From UBA1737 sp964474685 (GTDB taxonomy: Bacteria > Bacillota_I > Bacilli_A > ML615J-28 > CAG-313), in contig CAYYTE010000003.1 in the NCBI GenBank assembly GCA_964474685.1, positions 1-46,527 of the forward strand: a stretch of DNA of 46,527 nt, read 5' to 3'. The notes beneath the pieces were generated by a model. It saw nothing but the letters and a program-made list of their open reading frames with translations, was not told where the DNA came from and did no database searches. Made by a program: the position numbers and the translations under genes. Below, piece after piece: positions 34,628 through 43,795 of the stretch. How positions within the stretch are numbered: position 1 is the first letter of the stretch; the number at the start of each line of letters is the position of its first letter.

Positions 34628-37084
34628 ATGATTAAAGTAAAGAATTTAAAGAAATCATTTATACAAAAAAATAAATCTACTCAAGCAGTATTAAAAGGAA
34701 TCACTTTAGATTTTTCGGAGTCTGGTTTTGTAATGATTGTTGGTGCCTCCGGCGCTGGTAAAACTACACTCTTGAATACTATGTGTGGGTTAGAAAAAGT
34801 AACGAGTGGTTCGATTGAATTTGATTCAATTGTATTTGATAAGTATAATTATAGTAAGTGGGACAATTTAAGAAATCATGAGATTGGTTATATTTTTCAA
34901 AATTATGAACTATTTAATAATTTAAGTGTTTCTGATAATGTTGGAATGACTCTAACGATGTTAGGAATTACGGATAAAACATTCATTGATGAAAGAATTA
35001 AAGAAGTATTAAAAGTTGTTGATATGAATCAGTATCAAAACAGACTGGTATCAACGTTATCAGGTGGTCAAATGCAAAGGGTTGCTATTGCGAGAGCTTT
35101 AGTGAAAAATCCTCATGTTATTATTGCGGATGAACCAACGGGTAACTTAGATGAAAAGAACAGTTTAAGAATACTGGAAATATTAAAGAAAATTAGTGAA
35201 GATCGGTTAGTTGTAATGGTTACTCATGATATGGATTTTGCTAATTTTTATGCGACAAGGATTATTACATTAAAAGATGGATTAGTTGAAACGGATGAGG
35301 TCAATTTAAGAGAAGGCAAGAATTTACAATTAGAGGATAATCAAGACTTATATTTATTAGATTACACCAAAGAAGAATCCCTTCCTTTGAACCCAAAAAG
35401 TATTATTGATGTATACAGTGCAAATGATGGTTCGAAAGATGATTTTCAAATTGACATTCGAATGGTTATCAGAGGTAATACACTATATATTGACCCGCAA
35501 TCTCTTACTCATAAGATTGAAATCATTGATTCAAAATCTTCTATTCAAATGAGGGATGCTCATCAGAAGAAATTTGTTCAATTAAATGAAATAACAGAGA
35601 ATACCCAATTATCAAAATTAGATGATTCATTAATTAAACCATATAAATATCGGTTTTGGGAACATGTTGGGTTAAAGATAAAAGAACTATTCTTTATGAA
35701 AAAACGTAAAAACAGTTTCTTGATAGGATTCTTTATTGTATCTTTAATGTTGGTATTATCTACTACTTTATATGTGGGTAGTAAAAATCCTCCAATTGAA
35801 CAATTTCAAGATAGTGATAAATACTTAATAAAGGTGGATTTAGATAGTGCTTCTAAGGTTTGTGATGATAAAACATTTGATTATAATGATTTAGAAAAAT
35901 ATGAAACAAACACGATTAAGATGTATCCACAAATAACATATCCTATTGAAATATCTTTGGAAAATTACTCTACGAGTTATCAATTAAATGAACGTAAAAC
36001 TTTAAATGATATTGGTTGGATTCCTTATACGTCGATTCCTAATTATAAAGGTGTCAAACCGGGTAGGAATGAAGTAGTCATTGATAATATGTTATTTCAA
36101 AAGATGCTTGATCCAAAGAGTGATTTTTGTGTAGAGCCTAGTCCTGCTTTAATTATGAATCAAACAATCTATGTAAATAATGAATCTTATAAGATTGTAG
36201 GGACAACAAATAATTCAAATATGACGATCTATTGTAATCCGATTGATGAATTTGATGTATATTCTACGAGCCTAGATTTTGATTGTAAAACCATTGATAA
36301 AATTCAAGGATTTGATGATAGCGGGAATGTTATTAATACAATAGATGATACCTCTTGTTTAATTCCTTTGAAGTGGAAATCTTCTTTTGCAATCGGGTCA
36401 TCTATCCGAATACAAGTATATAATATTTCGAACCCTTCTTTGAAAGTAGTTGGTTATTACGATAATGCAAGTGCTGACTATGCGAAAACAATTGTTACAT
36501 CAAAAAATGTTATTCGGAGATTTGCATTTGAAGCGGGTGTCAAGGGTTATATGTCTTATGTTCAATCCGGTCATGGATTTTGTTTATATGCAATTGATTC
36601 TACGGACTTAGTTAATCAATTTAAAAAGGATAAAATACAATATATAAACTCTTATGAGAACAACTTAAAAGAATATGAATCAAGGTATTCCGGTGTTTAT
36701 CAAACCCTATTACTTGTAACTCTTGGTTTCTTCATTCTTCCTTTGATATTCCTTTTATTCTTTATGCGTTCAGAACGAATAAAGAATATTCGAAATATTA
36801 CAATTTATCGCAGCTTGGGAATGAAACGGACTTATATTTTGCAATCTCAATTCTCGAATATATTTACTGTTTTTCTCATTTCTAGTTTACCTGGATATAT
36901 TGTTGGTATAATATTAAATTTAATTTTAAACATTAAATATAAAATATTGATATCATCGAACCCATTACTTCTTATTGGAATATTTTTGTTTGTATTTATT
37001 ATGAATGTTATTGTAGGTATGTTACCTTCCATTTCCTTAATTAATAAAACACCTCATGATTTAATGGCGGAGTATGATATTTAG
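34628..37084 (+). CDS. ABC transporter ATPase-FtsX permease fusion, second of two
   Basis: An 818-residue paralogue of the preceding protein. The N-terminal ATPase has Walker A GASGAGKTT, FQNYELFNNLSV, LSGGQMQRVAIARA, IIADEPTGNLDEKNS and MVTHDMD. A linker of about 120 residues is followed by a helix (SFLIGFFIVSLMLVLS), a large external domain of about 300 residues, then three C-terminal helices with the FtsX loop SERIKNIRNITIYRSLGMKRTYILQ. The linker and external domains differ from the first protein, fitting a two-subunit exporter or sensor. AAGGGGAATCGAGT precedes the ATG. A terminator follows 17 nt after the stop. The substrate is unknown. Confidence 0.85.
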   Translation: MIKVKNLKKSFIQKNKSTQAVLKGITLDFSESGFVMIVGASGAGKTTLLNTMCGLEKVTSGSIEFDSIVFDKYNYSKWDNLRNHEIGYIFQNYELFNNLSVSDNVGMTLTMLGITDKTFIDERIKEVLKVVDMNQYQNRLVSTLSGGQMQRVAIARALVKNPHVIIADEPTGNLDEKNSLRILEILKKISEDRLVVMVTHDMDFANFYATRIITLKDGLVETDEVNLREGKNLQLEDNQDLYLLDYTKEESLPLNPKSIIDVYSANDGSKDDFQIDIRMVIRGNTLYIDPQSLTHKIEIIDSKSSIQMRDAHQKKFVQLNEITENTQLSKLDDSLIKPYKYRFWEHVGLKIKELFFMKKRKNSFLIGFFIVSLMLVLSTTLYVGSKNPPIEQFQDSDKYLIKVDLDSASKVCDDKTFDYNDLEKYETNTIKMYPQITYPIEISLENYSTSYQLNERKTLNDIGWIPYTSIPNYKGVKPGRNEVVIDNMLFQKMLDPKSDFCVEPSPALIMNQTIYVNNESYKIVGTTNNSNMTIYCNPIDEFDVYSTSLDFDCKTIDKIQGFDDSGNVINTIDDTSCLIPLKWKSSFAIGSSIRIQVYNISNPSLKVVGYYDNASADYAKTIVTSKNVIRRFAFEAGVKGYMSYVQSGHGFCLYAIDSTDLVNQFKKDKIQYINSYENNLKEYESRYSGVYQTLLLVTLGFFILPLIFLLFFMRSERIKNIRNITIYRSLGMKRTYILQSQFSNIFTVFLISSLPGYIVGIILNLILNIKYKILISSNPLLLIGIFLFVFIMNVIVGMLPSISLINKTPHDLMAEYDI

Positions 37085-37100
37085 TTCAATTGATAAAACA

Positions 37101-37133
37101 AGTAGATTTTACCTTGGTAGAATCTACTTTTTT
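37101..37133 (+). terminator. intrinsic terminator after the ABC fusion pair
   Basis: AGTAGATTTTACC (37101-37113) pairs with GGTAGAATCTACT (37116-37128) with one G-U pair, then T5. Confidence 0.85.
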
Positions 37134-37198
37134 ACGATTTTAACAATCCTTTGGTTAAACGTTTACGTGGGCATTTTTTACCAATAAAATAATCAATA

Positions 37199-37207
37199 TG
37201 GTATAAT
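37199..37207 (+). promoter_or_regulatory. pyrG: extended -10 promoter of pyrG
   Basis: TGG followed by TATAAT (37202-37207) lies 34 nt before the pyrG start. No strong -35 is seen (TTTACC at 37177 has a 19-nt spacer). The leader is too short for an attenuator, and I see no GGG at the expected start, so the CTP-responsive stuttering known from B. subtilis pyrG is not evident. Confidence 0.55.
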
Positions 37208-37240
37208 ACAAGAAGTATTTTTTAAAAAGGAGTAGTGTAT

Positions 37241-38860
37241 ATGGCAAATCAGGCAAAGTTTATTTTTATTACAGGTGGTGTTGTATCGAGTCTTGGAAAG
37301 GGCATTGCTGCTTCTAGTATCGGAAGACTTTTGAAAAATCGTGGATTAAAAGTATTTATGCAAAAGTTTGATCCCTACATTAACTGTGACCCGGGAACGA
37401 TGTCTCCTTATCAACATGGAGAAGTTTTCGTGACTACGGATGGTGCCGAAACTGATTTGGACTTAGGCCATTATGAGCGATTTATTGATGAAGAGTTAAC
37501 GAAAAGATCGAATATTACGACAGGAAAAGTATATTTACGAGTTATAGAAAATGAACGAGCTGGAAAATATAATGGAGGTACTGTTCAAGTAATCCCTCAT
37601 ATAACAAATGAAATAAAAAGACAATTAACGGTTGCGGCGAAAGAGTCGGGAGCCGATGTAATAATAACTGAGATTGGTGGTACTGTTGGTGATATTGAGG
37701 GGCTTCCTTTTTTAGAAGCAATCAGGCAAGCACGTCGTGAATTTGGGTATGGGAATACTATATTCATTCATAATACTCTCGTTCCTTACCTTCGTGCCGC
37801 AAAAGAAATTAAAACAAAGCCTACTCAACATAGTGTAAAAGAATTAAGAGAATTAGGTATTCAACCAGATATGATTATTCTTCGTAGTGAGGTTAAGGTA
37901 CCGAAAGAGCAAAGAAACAAAATTGCATTATTTTGTGATGTTCCGGACAATTGTGTATTTGAGGCACAAGATGTGGATATCATTTATGAAATTGCCAATA
38001 AACTTCATAGTCAACATATTGACGATTTAATTTGTGAACATTTTGGTTTACAAACTCCTCCTTGCGATATGACGGAATGGGATGAAATGATATCAAGAAT
38101 TAAAAAGTCAAAAGAAAAACTTACAATCGCATTAGTAGGTAAATATACGGTTTTGCATGATGCGTATAAATCAGTAACTGAGAGCCTTTCTCATGCGGGA
38201 TATTGGTATGGAAATCAAATTCAAGTTATTTGGGTTGATTCTGAAACTGTAACAAAGGATTCAGCACCGGAAATATTCAAAGATGTTTCGGGTATTATTG
38301 TTCCTGGTGGTTTTGGTCCAAGAGGAATTGATGGAATGATAGTATCGAGTGAATATGCTCGAATGAATAAAATTCCATATTTTGGCATTTGTTTGGGTAT
38401 GCAAGTAGCATTAATCGAGATTGCAAGAAATATGGTCGGTTTACAAGATGCAGATTCTACTGAGTTTAACCCTGATACTACGAACCCGATTGTACAATAT
38501 CTTCCTAACCAATATGATGGAATCAAGATTGGTGGAACATTAAGACTTGGTAGCTTTGCTTGTAAATTAGATCCTGCTTCTCATGTGTATAATGAATATA
38601 AAGAAGAATTGATTAAAGAGCGTCATCGTCATCGTTATGAGTTCAATAATAATTATGAAGAAGTTCTCCATAAGGTTGGAATAGATTTTGTTGGAAGAAA
38701 TCCTGAGGGAGGATTTGTAGAAGTCATTGAACTTCATGATTTACCTTGGTTCGTTGGATGTCAATTCCATCCTGAATTCACTTCTCGTCCGAATAAACCA
38801 AATCCTTTATTCAAAGGCTTCATTCGTAATGCGATAGAATATAGAGACAGTCATAAATAA
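37241..38860 (+). CDS. pyrG: CTP synthase
   Basis: PyrG converts UTP to CTP using glutamine and ATP. The 539-residue protein begins FIFITGGVVSSLGKGIAASSIGRLLK (synthetase P-loop). It carries DPYINCDPGTMSPYQHGEVFVTTDGAETDLDLGHYERF and the C-terminal glutamine amidotransferase with nucleophile Cys384 in FGICLGMQ and QFHPEF. AAAAAGGAG is spaced 8 nt from ATG 37241; the GTG at 37235 is too close to it. The gene is flanked by terminators and stands alone. Confidence 0.96.
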   Translation: MANQAKFIFITGGVVSSLGKGIAASSIGRLLKNRGLKVFMQKFDPYINCDPGTMSPYQHGEVFVTTDGAETDLDLGHYERFIDEELTKRSNITTGKVYLRVIENERAGKYNGGTVQVIPHITNEIKRQLTVAAKESGADVIITEIGGTVGDIEGLPFLEAIRQARREFGYGNTIFIHNTLVPYLRAAKEIKTKPTQHSVKELRELGIQPDMIILRSEVKVPKEQRNKIALFCDVPDNCVFEAQDVDIIYEIANKLHSQHIDDLICEHFGLQTPPCDMTEWDEMISRIKKSKEKLTIALVGKYTVLHDAYKSVTESLSHAGYWYGNQIQVIWVDSETVTKDSAPEIFKDVSGIIVPGGFGPRGIDGMIVSSEYARMNKIPYFGICLGMQVALIEIARNMVGLQDADSTEFNPDTTNPIVQYLPNQYDGIKIGGTLRLGSFACKLDPASHVYNEYKEELIKERHRHRYEFNNNYEEVLHKVGIDFVGRNPEGGFVEVIELHDLPWFVGCQFHPEFTSRPNKPNPLFKGFIRNAIEYRDSHK

Positions 38861-38917
38861 CTGAAGAAATTTCAAACGATTGTTTGTATCTTTTAAATTC
38901 AATTAAGTAGATGAAAG

Positions 38918-38957
38918 AAAAAACGTAAGTATTAGCATTGCCTTACTTACGTTTTTT
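38918..38957. terminator. bidirectional terminator between pyrG and the convergent ABC operon
   Basis: AAAAAACGTAAG (38918-38929) and CTTACGTTTTTT (38946-38957) form a perfect 12-bp stem with T tracts on both strands, serving pyrG and the minus-strand operon. Confidence 0.9.
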
Positions 38958-38975
38958 ATATGGAGAAAAAATGTT

Positions 38976-39935
38976 TTAGTTTTCTTTTATTTTGGGAATG
39001 AAATAATCAACTTTCGTTGGTGAATCATCGATTTCTTCTTTTGAACATAATATAGAAAGAATCTCATTTTTATCTAATGGGATAAATTTTGTTTCTTCAA
39101 CTATTTCAAAATCATCTTTTTCTCTTTTCTTCCTTTTGTGTTCAGTTATAATTATACCTATAGTTCCAAACACGCTACAAGAAAAGACGAGTACAGTATT
39201 TATAGTAGATAAAAGCGAGGAAAAGATATATTCAAAAGGAAGGTCGCCGAGCGATACTTGGTAGGTTCCTGTATCAAACCTCTTCCCGAAACCATCTCCA
39301 AAGTCTTTAAAATCAAAATCATCCATAGGAAGACTTCCGGGATCTTTACCTTCAAAGAAATCATCGGGTGGTGTCATGCCATCCATTTTGTCATGTAAAT
39401 CATCTTTATTCGAGATAAAACCTTCAGGTGCATCTTTTGTTCCAAATTTAAATTGATGATTATTACCAAAGAGGGTTCTTGATCCTGTAAGTAATGTAGA
39501 TAAATTTGTTATATTTGTTACGAAGGTTGATTCTGTTTGACGTTTAAAGTTGCTTTGTTTTGTTTTTGTAGTAAACCCCATACAAACACTAAAGATAGAA
39601 ATAACAATAGCTAAGAGTGCAATTGCACTATCTAGTTTTACAATATAAACGTAATTTGTTTTTAAAACACTCCGATTTATTGTCTTTTCAACTCGGAAGG
39701 ATAAAAAGAAGAGAAATATAAATGCGAGCATAGAAGCAATTAATAAAGGAGAATAGAGAAAGTAAAAAAGAGGAACCGATACAATTGTGATAATCTTTAA
39801 TATACAAAATAATGAATATGAGAAAGGGTTTTTTACTTTCTCATGTTTTAAACCAGATTTATCTAATCTTTCTTTTCTTCTGTTTTGTTTTTCTTGGTTA
39901 TGAATACGCCGTTCTTTAACTGTTTTCTTAGCCAT
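38976..39935 (-). CDS. membrane protein of unknown function in MacB-like operon
   Basis: A 319-residue protein I do not recognise. The N-terminus is very basic (MAKKTVKERR...NRRKERLDKSG). Two adjacent membrane helices follow (about residues 40-85), a third near 105-125, then an external segment of about 110 residues rich in Asp, Gly, Pro and Phe (TPPDDFFEGKDPGSLPMDDF). A final helix lies near 240-265, and a charged cytoplasmic tail ends the protein. I start it at ATG 39935, whose A is also the last base of the permease stop (TAATG); GAGGT lies just upstream. It is therefore tightly coupled to the ABC permease and is probably an accessory subunit. Confidence 0.6.
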   Translation of the reverse strand: MAKKTVKERRIHNQEKQNRRKERLDKSGLKHEKVKNPFSYSLFCILKIITIVSVPLFYFLYSPLLIASMLAFIFLFFLSFRVEKTINRSVLKTNYVYIVKLDSAIALLAIVISIFSVCMGFTTKTKQSNFKRQTESTFVTNITNLSTLLTGSRTLFGNNHQFKFGTKDAPEGFISNKDDLHDKMDGMTPPDDFFEGKDPGSLPMDDFDFKDFGDGFGKRFDTGTYQVSLGDLPFEYIFSSLLSTINTVLVFSCSVFGTIGIIITEHKRKKREKDDFEIVEETKFIPLDKNEILSILCSKEEIDDSPTKVDYFIPKIKEN

Positions 39936-41086
39936 TATTCGTACCTCAAACAATCTACAGGATCTAAGTGCGATGCTTTCATTGATGGAGCAATTCCTGC
40001 TAGGATACTAATAATTGTTGATAAAACTAAGCCTAATAAGTAGTATAGGATATTATAACTAATAAGGGTTGTATGAAGTGTGATGGAGCAAATCGAATTT
40101 GTAATAATTGTAAGTGTTAAACATCCGATACAGGCAATGGCACCGCCTATGAATCCCATAATTCCCGCTTCAAAGAAGAATATTTTTTGAATATCTTTTC
40201 TTCTTGCTCCGATACTTCTTAGAATTCCGATTTCTTTCATTCTTTCACTAATTGAAATGTATAGAACAATAAATATCATGATTGCTGAAACAATCATTGA
40301 TATACCACTAACACCACTTAATACACTTGTTCCAAGGTCAACATATTTTGTTACGCTTGATACATTCGAATCTTCTTGGAATATGGAATATCTAGGATTA
40401 ATTGCTTTGATATCTTCCATAACCGCATTCACATAACTTGCACTCGCACATTCTACATATAATAAATTTTTTGTAAGGTTTGTATTCGTAAAATAGGAAC
40501 TCATTGCATTATTATATAAATAAATATTATAAGCCTCATAATAGGAAGTATTATCTTGATAGATTCCTCCAATAGTAAATTCTTGAGTATCTGTTCCTAG
40601 AGTTAATGTGATAGATGTTCCTACACAATCAATTAAGGCACTATCCGATATTTTTTGGGCAAGGGTTTCGTTTATTAATATCTCATTCCTTGTAAGATTG
40701 GCATTCCCATATAGAATGGTCGGTACGAAGTTTTCATAGTAGGTATAAGCGAAGGCAATGGTTTGGTCAGAATATTTCTCATTCGTAAAGGTCATGTTGG
40801 TGTCCACATGGGTAGCTTCCGTAGTTTTTATACCTTGTATATTTGAAATAGAAGTTAATACATCACTTGAAAAGGTAGAATCATCGATTGTTGTTACTAC
40901 CATTTGTAAAGATGTGGAGTCTTCACTATAGACATCATTGATATAATTGGTAATTCCTTCGGATAAGGATAATATTAAAATTACACAACAAATTCCTATA
41001 GATAAACCAAAGGAAACGAGTATACTTCGTGATTTTGTTTGTAATAGATTATCAATAGCGATTTTAAATAATGATTTGTTTTTAAT
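39935..41086 (-). CDS. MacB/FtsX-type ABC permease with no standard start codon
   Basis: The FtsX-family permease of a MacB-like exporter. From the first in-frame ATG (40903) it would be 322 residues and lack its N-terminal membrane helix. The same frame is open upstream and encodes SLFKIAIDNLLQTKSRSILVS and a hydrophobic GLSIGICCVILILSLSE, a typical FtsX N-terminus. Between the in-frame TGA (41107-41105) and that segment there is no ATG, GTG or TTG; the best candidate is ATT at 41086, overlapping the ATPase stop as ATTAA and giving about 383 residues. An external domain follows, then three C-terminal helices with ISERMKEIGILRSIGARRKDIQKIF. An AUU start by translational coupling, a mutated ATG or a frameshift are the options. 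Confidence 0.75.
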   Translation of the reverse strand: MKNKSLFKIAIDNLLQTKSRSILVSFGLSIGICCVILILSLSEGITNYINDVYSEDSTSLQMVVTTIDDSTFSSDVLTSISNIQGIKTTEATHVDTNMTFTNEKYSDQTIAFAYTYYENFVPTILYGNANLTRNEILINETLAQKISDSALIDCVGTSITLTLGTDTQEFTIGGIYQDNTSYYEAYNIYLYNNAMSSYFTNTNLTKNLLYVECASASYVNAVMEDIKAINPRYSIFQEDSNVSSVTKYVDLGTSVLSGVSGISMIVSAIMIFIVLYISISERMKEIGILRSIGARRKDIQKIFFFEAGIMGFIGGAIACIGCLTLTIITNSICSITLHTTLISYNILYYLLGLVLSTIISILAGIAPSMKASHLDPVDCLRYE

Positions 41087-41819
41087 GCTTCTGGGATGGA
41101 TTGTTCACAAATCTTTTCTCATAATCGATGGTATTTATTTGCTTATCTACTTTTACGATTCCATCATCAATTTGAATAATTCTCGAACAATTATCCGCAA
41201 TCTTTTGACTATGAGTAACTATGATGACAAGTTTTCCTGTTTTAACTATTTCAGTTAAAATTGCAAGTACTGTATCCGTTGCTTCTTTATCGAGTGCTCC
41301 TGTTGGTTCATCCGCAAGTATGATATCTGGATCATTTGCGAGTGCCCTTGCAATTGCTACCCTCTGTTTTTGACCACCGGATAGTTGACTGGGCATTTTA
41401 TCCGCAATTTTATCGAGTCCCACCATTTTCAGTAAATCCATAGCATGTTGTTTTCGTTCAGCGGGGTTTATATCCGACATTGTCATTGCTATTTCTACAT
41501 TTTCTAATAGATTCATATGACCGATTAGTTGATAGTTTTGAAATACCATTCCGATGTTTTTCTTTCGGTAATCATCCATTTCTTTTTCACTGTAATCACG
41601 TAAGTATTTTTTTTTGAAAATTACGCTCCCAGTGTAGGTTGTATCAAGACCCCCTAAGATATTAATTAATGTTGATTTTCCACTACCTGACTCTCCTAAG
41701 ATAGCAACTAGTTCTCCTTTGAAAAAACCAGCTTCGACACCTCTTAAGACTGTTTGTTTTTGAGTCTTTGAAATGTCATAACTTTTTTCAATGTTTGTAA
41801 TTTCTAATAAATAACTCAT
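41082..41819 (-). CDS. MacB/LolD-type ABC transporter ATP-binding protein
   Basis: A 245-residue ATPase for the FtsX-type permease encoded next. Walker A is GESGSGKST (about residues 36-44), with FQNYQLIGHMNLLENV, LSGGQKQRVAIARA, IILADEPTGALD and IIVTHSQ. It has the family length. The CACCTC at 41825-41830 on the plus strand is a GAGGTG ribosome binding site for the ATG at 41819, and a TATAAT lies at 41848-41843 on the minus strand. Its stop overlaps the presumed permease start. The product likely exports a peptide or other amphiphile; the substrate is unknown. It diverges from the dlt operon, which may hint at cell-envelope stress, but no shared operator was found. Confidence 0.92.
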   Translation of the reverse strand: MSYLLEITNIEKSYDISKTQKQTVLRGVEAGFFKGELVAILGESGSGKSTLINILGGLDTTYTGSVIFKKKYLRDYSEKEMDDYRKKNIGMVFQNYQLIGHMNLLENVEIAMTMSDINPAERKQHAMDLLKMVGLDKIADKMPSQLSGGQKQRVAIARALANDPDIILADEPTGALDKEATDTVLAILTEIVKTGKLVIIVTHSQKIADNCSRIIQIDDGIVKVDKQINTIDYEKRFVNNPSQKH

Positions 41820-41969
41820 ATTTTCACCTCTGTATGGTTATTATTATATACCTCGATTCTAAAGTTTAGGTAAAGTTTTTAAAAAAGAATAATAAACAAT
41901 CTCTGAAATTTTATCTTTCAGGTTTTATGTATTCTATCTATATAAAAAAGCAATCTATTATAATATTAG

Positions 41970-41998
41970 TTGAAATAGAATCCAAAAAGTTGTATAAT
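41970..41998 (+). promoter_or_regulatory. promoter of the dlt operon
   Basis: TTGAAA (41970-41975) and TATAAT (41993-41998) are 17 nt apart. The leader would be about 44 nt. No clear two-component operator was seen in the divergent region. Confidence 0.8.
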
Positions 41999-42048
41999 AT
42001 ACTAAAGTAAGATGAATGATATATCCTGCTTTTTTGAAAGGAAAGAAT

Positions 42049-43551
42049 ATGAATCCAATTGTTGAAACATTTTTAAATAATGTTGAATTAACACCTAATA
42101 AAATGCTGTTTCAATATAAAGATAAAAGTGTAACCTATCAAGAGTTTTTAGAACAATCTTCCTTTATTGCGACGTCTATTATCGCAACAAATTCTCATAA
42201 AACAGTTGCTATCTATTGTGATCGCAGCATTTGGTGCTTAGCTTCAATGTTTGCGTGTGTTTTAGCAAATGTAAGTTATACAGTATTAGATGTTCATTCG
42301 CCACTAACTAGAGTTCAAAAAATCCTAGAATTGCTGGATTCAGATATTCTATTAACTTGTAAAGAAGATGCTTTGATAGTACCAATGGAATTAATTGGTT
42401 CTAGAAAAGTTATTGTTTGTGATGAATTGTGTGTAAAAGAAGAAGAGTTGATTCGAACGAGACAATTGGAGTATGTTTCTAGTAATGTGATGTATATTCT
42501 ATTCACCTCTGGTTCTACGGGTACTCCGAAAGGTGCAGTAATCAGTTATGATAATTTAATTCATTATCAAACATGGTTTATGAATTGTTTTGATATAACA
42601 AAAGATACTATTTTTGCTTCTCAAACCCCATTCTACTTTAGTATGTCGGTATCGGATGTTTTTGCGACAATCCTTGCGGGGGCGAGTTTAGTTATCTTGT
42701 CAAAAAGTGATTTTTCCTTTCCTGTTCGTATTGTTGAACAAATGAATCGATATCTCGTGAATACTATTTATTGGGTACCTTCCGCATACGGTATTTTTAT
42801 GTTTTATGATTTATTTAAATATATGAAGTTTAATACTTTACGCAAGTGCTTGTTTGCGGGGGAAGTAATGAATACAAAATTCTTAGATTATTGGCGGAAG
42901 AATAATAAGGATTGTTTATTTGCAAATTTATTTGGTCCAACAGAGACAACAGATATATGTACATATTATAAAATTGGAAAAGATGAGGTTATTCATGCCT
43001 CTGTTCCTATTGGTATTTCGTGTGAAGGAATTGATTCCTTCTTATGGAATGAAGACCATATTGTTACATCTCCCGATGAACAAGGAGAACTCTATGTAAG
43101 AGGTGCATTTGTAGGACTCGGATATTTTAAAAACAAAGAAAAAACACTTACTACATTTGTACAAAATCCTGCTCAAAACAATTACCCTGAAATTGTTTAT
43201 AAGACCGGAGATTTATGTTGTTATAATAATTCAATGCAATTAATCTATGCAGGGCGTAGCGATTATCAAATTAAACATCAAGGAAACCGAATTGAACTTG
43301 GTGAAATTGAACAAAATGTTTTAACAATTGATGCCATTCAAAGCGTTATCGCTCTATATAATAAGGAAGAGGATAATATTATTTTAATCTATCAAGGTAA
43401 AATTAAAATAGAAGAATTAATACCTATTTTAAACATTACTCTTGTTAGTTATATGGTTCCACAGGTTGTTAAGAAAGTACAGAATTTCATTTTTAATGCC
43501 AATGGAAAAATTGATCGTAAATGGTATAATGAAAATTATAAAACTATGTAA
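42049..43551 (+). CDS. dltA: D-alanine--D-alanyl carrier protein ligase
   Basis: DltA activates D-alanine with ATP and loads it on the carrier DltC for D-alanylation of teichoic acids. The 500-residue adenylating enzyme has FTSGSTGTPKG at 152-162, NLFGPTETTDICTYY, YKTGDLCCY, RSDYQIKHQGNRIELGEIE and the catalytic Lys in NANGKIDRKW near the C-terminus. The TTG start upstream would give an 11-residue extension; AAAGGAAAG at 42037-42045 favours ATG 42049. First gene of the operon, overlapping nothing; dltC starts 11 nt after its stop. Confidence 0.93.
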   Translation: MNPIVETFLNNVELTPNKMLFQYKDKSVTYQEFLEQSSFIATSIIATNSHKTVAIYCDRSIWCLASMFACVLANVSYTVLDVHSPLTRVQKILELLDSDILLTCKEDALIVPMELIGSRKVIVCDELCVKEEELIRTRQLEYVSSNVMYILFTSGSTGTPKGAVISYDNLIHYQTWFMNCFDITKDTIFASQTPFYFSMSVSDVFATILAGASLVILSKSDFSFPVRIVEQMNRYLVNTIYWVPSAYGIFMFYDLFKYMKFNTLRKCLFAGEVMNTKFLDYWRKNNKDCLFANLFGPTETTDICTYYKIGKDEVIHASVPIGISCEGIDSFLWNEDHIVTSPDEQGELYVRGAFVGLGYFKNKEKTLTTFVQNPAQNNYPEIVYKTGDLCCYNNSMQLIYAGRSDYQIKHQGNRIELGEIEQNVLTIDAIQSVIALYNKEEDNIILIYQGKIKIEELIPILNITLVSYMVPQVVKKVQNFIFNANGKIDRKWYNENYKTM

Positions 43552-43562
43552 TGGAGGATTTT

Positions 43563-43790
43563 ATGGACAAGTTATTAAAAATATTAGAGGGAATTAAACC
43601 GGGAATTGATTTTAAAAATGAACAACATATAATTTCCAATCAAGTATTGACATCAATGGAAATTGTTCGTTTAGTGATGGAAATCTCGGATGAATTCGAT
43701 GTTACTATTTCTCCTTTAAAAATTATTCCTGAGAACTTCGAAACAGTAGACGCAATCATGCATCTAATTGAGGAATCAGGGGACGAGTAA
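43563..43790 (+). CDS. dltC: D-alanyl carrier protein
   Basis: A 75-residue acyl-carrier-like protein that holds D-alanine on a phosphopantetheine arm. The attachment Ser lies in VLTSMEIVRLVMEI. Carrier proteins almost always have Asp before this Ser (DSL/DSM); here it is Thr. The rest fits: four-helix pattern, acidic, family length. GGAGG at 43553-43557 sets the ATG at 43563; the ATG at 43551 overlaps the dltA stop and precedes the ribosome binding site. It sits between dltA and dltB, whereas the classical order is dltA-B-C-D. Confidence 0.85.
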   Translation: MDKLLKILEGIKPGIDFKNEQHIISNQVLTSMEIVRLVMEISDEFDVTISPLKIIPENFETVDAIMHLIEESGDE

Positions 43791-43795
43791 TTTAT

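Noticed and set aside
40947..41258. 103-codon plus-strand frame opposite the ABC ATPase and permease
   Set aside because: It is the antisense of two well-supported minus-strand genes, with no start context.
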